64,000 nt of DNA from NCBI RefSeq assembly GCF_002999335.1, contig NW_020312270.1, positions 62,001 to 126,000 of the forward strand. The letters run 5' to 3'. The position numbers and the translations under genes are program-made. Shown one piece after another: positions 62,901 to 64,000 of this stretch. This DNA is from Cyclospora cayetanensis. Lineage: Eukaryota; Apicomplexa; Conoidasida; Eucoccidiorida; Eimeriidae. The notes under the pieces were generated by a model, which saw only the letters and a list, made by a program, of their open reading frames with translations, was not told where the DNA came from and did not search any database. Position 1 is the stretch's first letter, and each line of letters begins with the position of its first letter.

Positions 62901-64000
62901 CCTGAGAAAAGGCATGCAGGCCCGTAAAGACTGCATACCCCACCCCCCACGCCAACAGAACCACACAGAAGGCCGGAACAGGCCCGTGGCATGGTGCTTA
63001 GCATATTCCCCCAGCCTAACGGCTGCACGCGGGCGCTCCCGTTGTCTGTCATTGGGCTGTCAAAGCCTTCTCCTTGAAGGAAGCTCATCCTGCAGCCCTT
63101 GCTGCACCATTAGCGGCGGCCAAAAACGTAGCATGTATGTACCTGCGCCTCGGTTGCTGCCGTCTTGGGATTTTCCATCTTGTTGACACACAACACAACG
63201 GGCAGCTTCAGGTGTCTTGCCATCTCCGCGAGGTATTCATCGTCGCTCTGTACGCCGGCCTGACAACACAAAACAAGAACCGAGACCAAATACGGTGTAC
63301 AGACACCGCGCTCCATGGGAGTTTCGGCAGGGTTTCAGCAAGGTGCTGCCTTGCCAAGCTGGATCGTGCTGTGGACGCGAAGCCAGGCGTTTCACGAAAA
63401 GAAGGAGGACCGCTTGAAGATTTAATCCGCGAGTTTCCGCCCTCCCTCCCTCCCTCTTCCGTGTCTCCCCCCGAGGCTCCTGCACGCACCCGGCCGTCCA
63501 CTACCAATACGGCACAAGCAGCCTGCTGCAGAGCGAAGGCGACTTGATCCCTCAACTGCACAATACAAAGCAGCCCGCACAGAGGCAGGCGAGAAGAAGG
63601 GCGTTCTCTCAAGACGGCCGGAAACAGGCGCAAAAAGCGGCCCATATCTCCATGGATTTGTGCATCATATTTAGGCATGGGGGTCATGAGGGGGGGCTAT
63701 CTACATGGGCGACGATGCACAACTGCGCCACCGCAAAAGAGACTACGGACCGCGATGACTGACGGCAAGAGCAGCCGGCAAAAAAGTATGCGCTGTCGAT
63801 GTCGTTCTCGCCAAACAGATGTGCAGCCGAAGCAGCACACCAGCACGGTATCAAAGGCCCTCCCGTCAAGTTGGTGTCTGACTACAAGGGCATTGTCTAC
63901 AAAACCTTGACCAGGGAAGCGCCAGTACGTACCTGCAAGGCTAACGGCCCCAACTCCTTGTCGTCCATCAAAAGGCCTCCCGTATCGGCGATTTCGACGT
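59957..64000 (-). CDS. Der/EngA-family double GTPase, 5' end outside window
   Basis: Exons in window: >64000-63933, 63555-63490, 63259-63143, 62901-62822, 62656-62543, 62441-62329, 62003-61900, 61768-61601, 61241-61119, 60898-60782, 60411-60287, 60035-59957; about 424 residues. Der has two GTPase domains in tandem plus a KH-like domain and helps assemble the bacterial-type 50S ribosomal subunit. Domain 1 starts here at G3 (DTGG); G4 is NKME and G5 is in SAATGTG. Domain 2 is complete: G1 GRPNAGKS, G2 in [12 protein letters not shown]3 DTAG, G4 NKWD, G5 in SAETG. The KH-like part has [36 protein letters not shown] and ends [12 protein letters not shown], then a short basic tail. In a eukaryote this is an organelle protein (plastid or mitochondrion); the targeting sequence, with G1 and G2 of domain 1, lies beyond base 64000. 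The nearly one-intron-per-motif structure shows it is nuclear, not bacterial contamination. Confidence 0.95.

Noticed and set aside
1..64000. tRNA, rRNA, CRISPR, transposon or plastid/mitochondrial insertion
   Set aside because: I looked for T-arm-like GGTTCGA blocks, long inverted or direct repeats and transposase or reverse-transcriptase motifs on both strands by eye and found none that held up; short or degenerate elements could still be missed.

Overview
The window looks like nuclear DNA of an apicomplexan protist, most likely a coccidian of the Eimeria/Cyclospora type. The evidence is mid-range GC, intron-dense genes (up to 21 introns in one gene) with GT-AG borders, proteins typical of organisms with flagellated gametes, an organelle-type Der GTPase, and one gene packed with CAG/GCA-encoded Gln/Ala/Ser runs of the kind known from Eimeriidae. 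This placement is inference; no rRNA or marker gene is present. Exon borders below were worked out by hand from splice sites, reading phase and protein similarity, and reading phase was checked at nearly every junction.

Layout, left to right. 1-8947 (-): a CC2D2A/CEP76-family protein (two C2-type modules, then a transglutaminase-like fold), with its 3' end outside the window. 10909-13168 (-): an unrecognised single-span membrane protein. 14016-14768 (+): an unrecognised intronless ORF. 16779-21888 (+): an EFHC1/RIB72-type protein with three DM10 domains. 23371-24630 (+): a very divergent TATA-binding-protein-like factor. 25301-33621 (-): RPB2, the second largest RNA polymerase II subunit, 14 exons. 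34489-34749 (-): a doubtful small ORF. 34870-37150 (+): an RRP41-like exosome ring subunit. 38141-40319 (-): a PROPPIN/ATG18 protein with the lipid-binding LRRG motif. 41994-49226 (-): a giant FUSC-type membrane protein. 50359-51129 (-): a doubtful small gene. 51460-57961 (-): a Nup84/Nup107-like nucleoporin full of homopolymers. 59957-64000 (-): a Der/EngA double-GTPase, with its 5' end outside the window.

Functional links. The CC2D2A and EFHC genes both belong to cilium/flagellum biology, expected only in microgametes of a coccidian. RPB2 and the TBP-like factor lie tail to tail and are both part of the transcription machinery. RRP41 and the nucleoporin serve RNA turnover and nuclear transport. 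ATG18 and Der fit the known dependence of these parasites on non-photosynthetic plastid and mitochondrial maintenance. No operon-like logic, mobile element, CRISPR array, rRNA or tRNA was recognised. Gene spacing ranges from about 120 bp to about 2 kb.

The observation most worth a second look is the TBP-like gene. Its two half-repeats are asymmetric: both DNA-intercalating Phe positions are Ser in repeat 1 and Phe in repeat 2.
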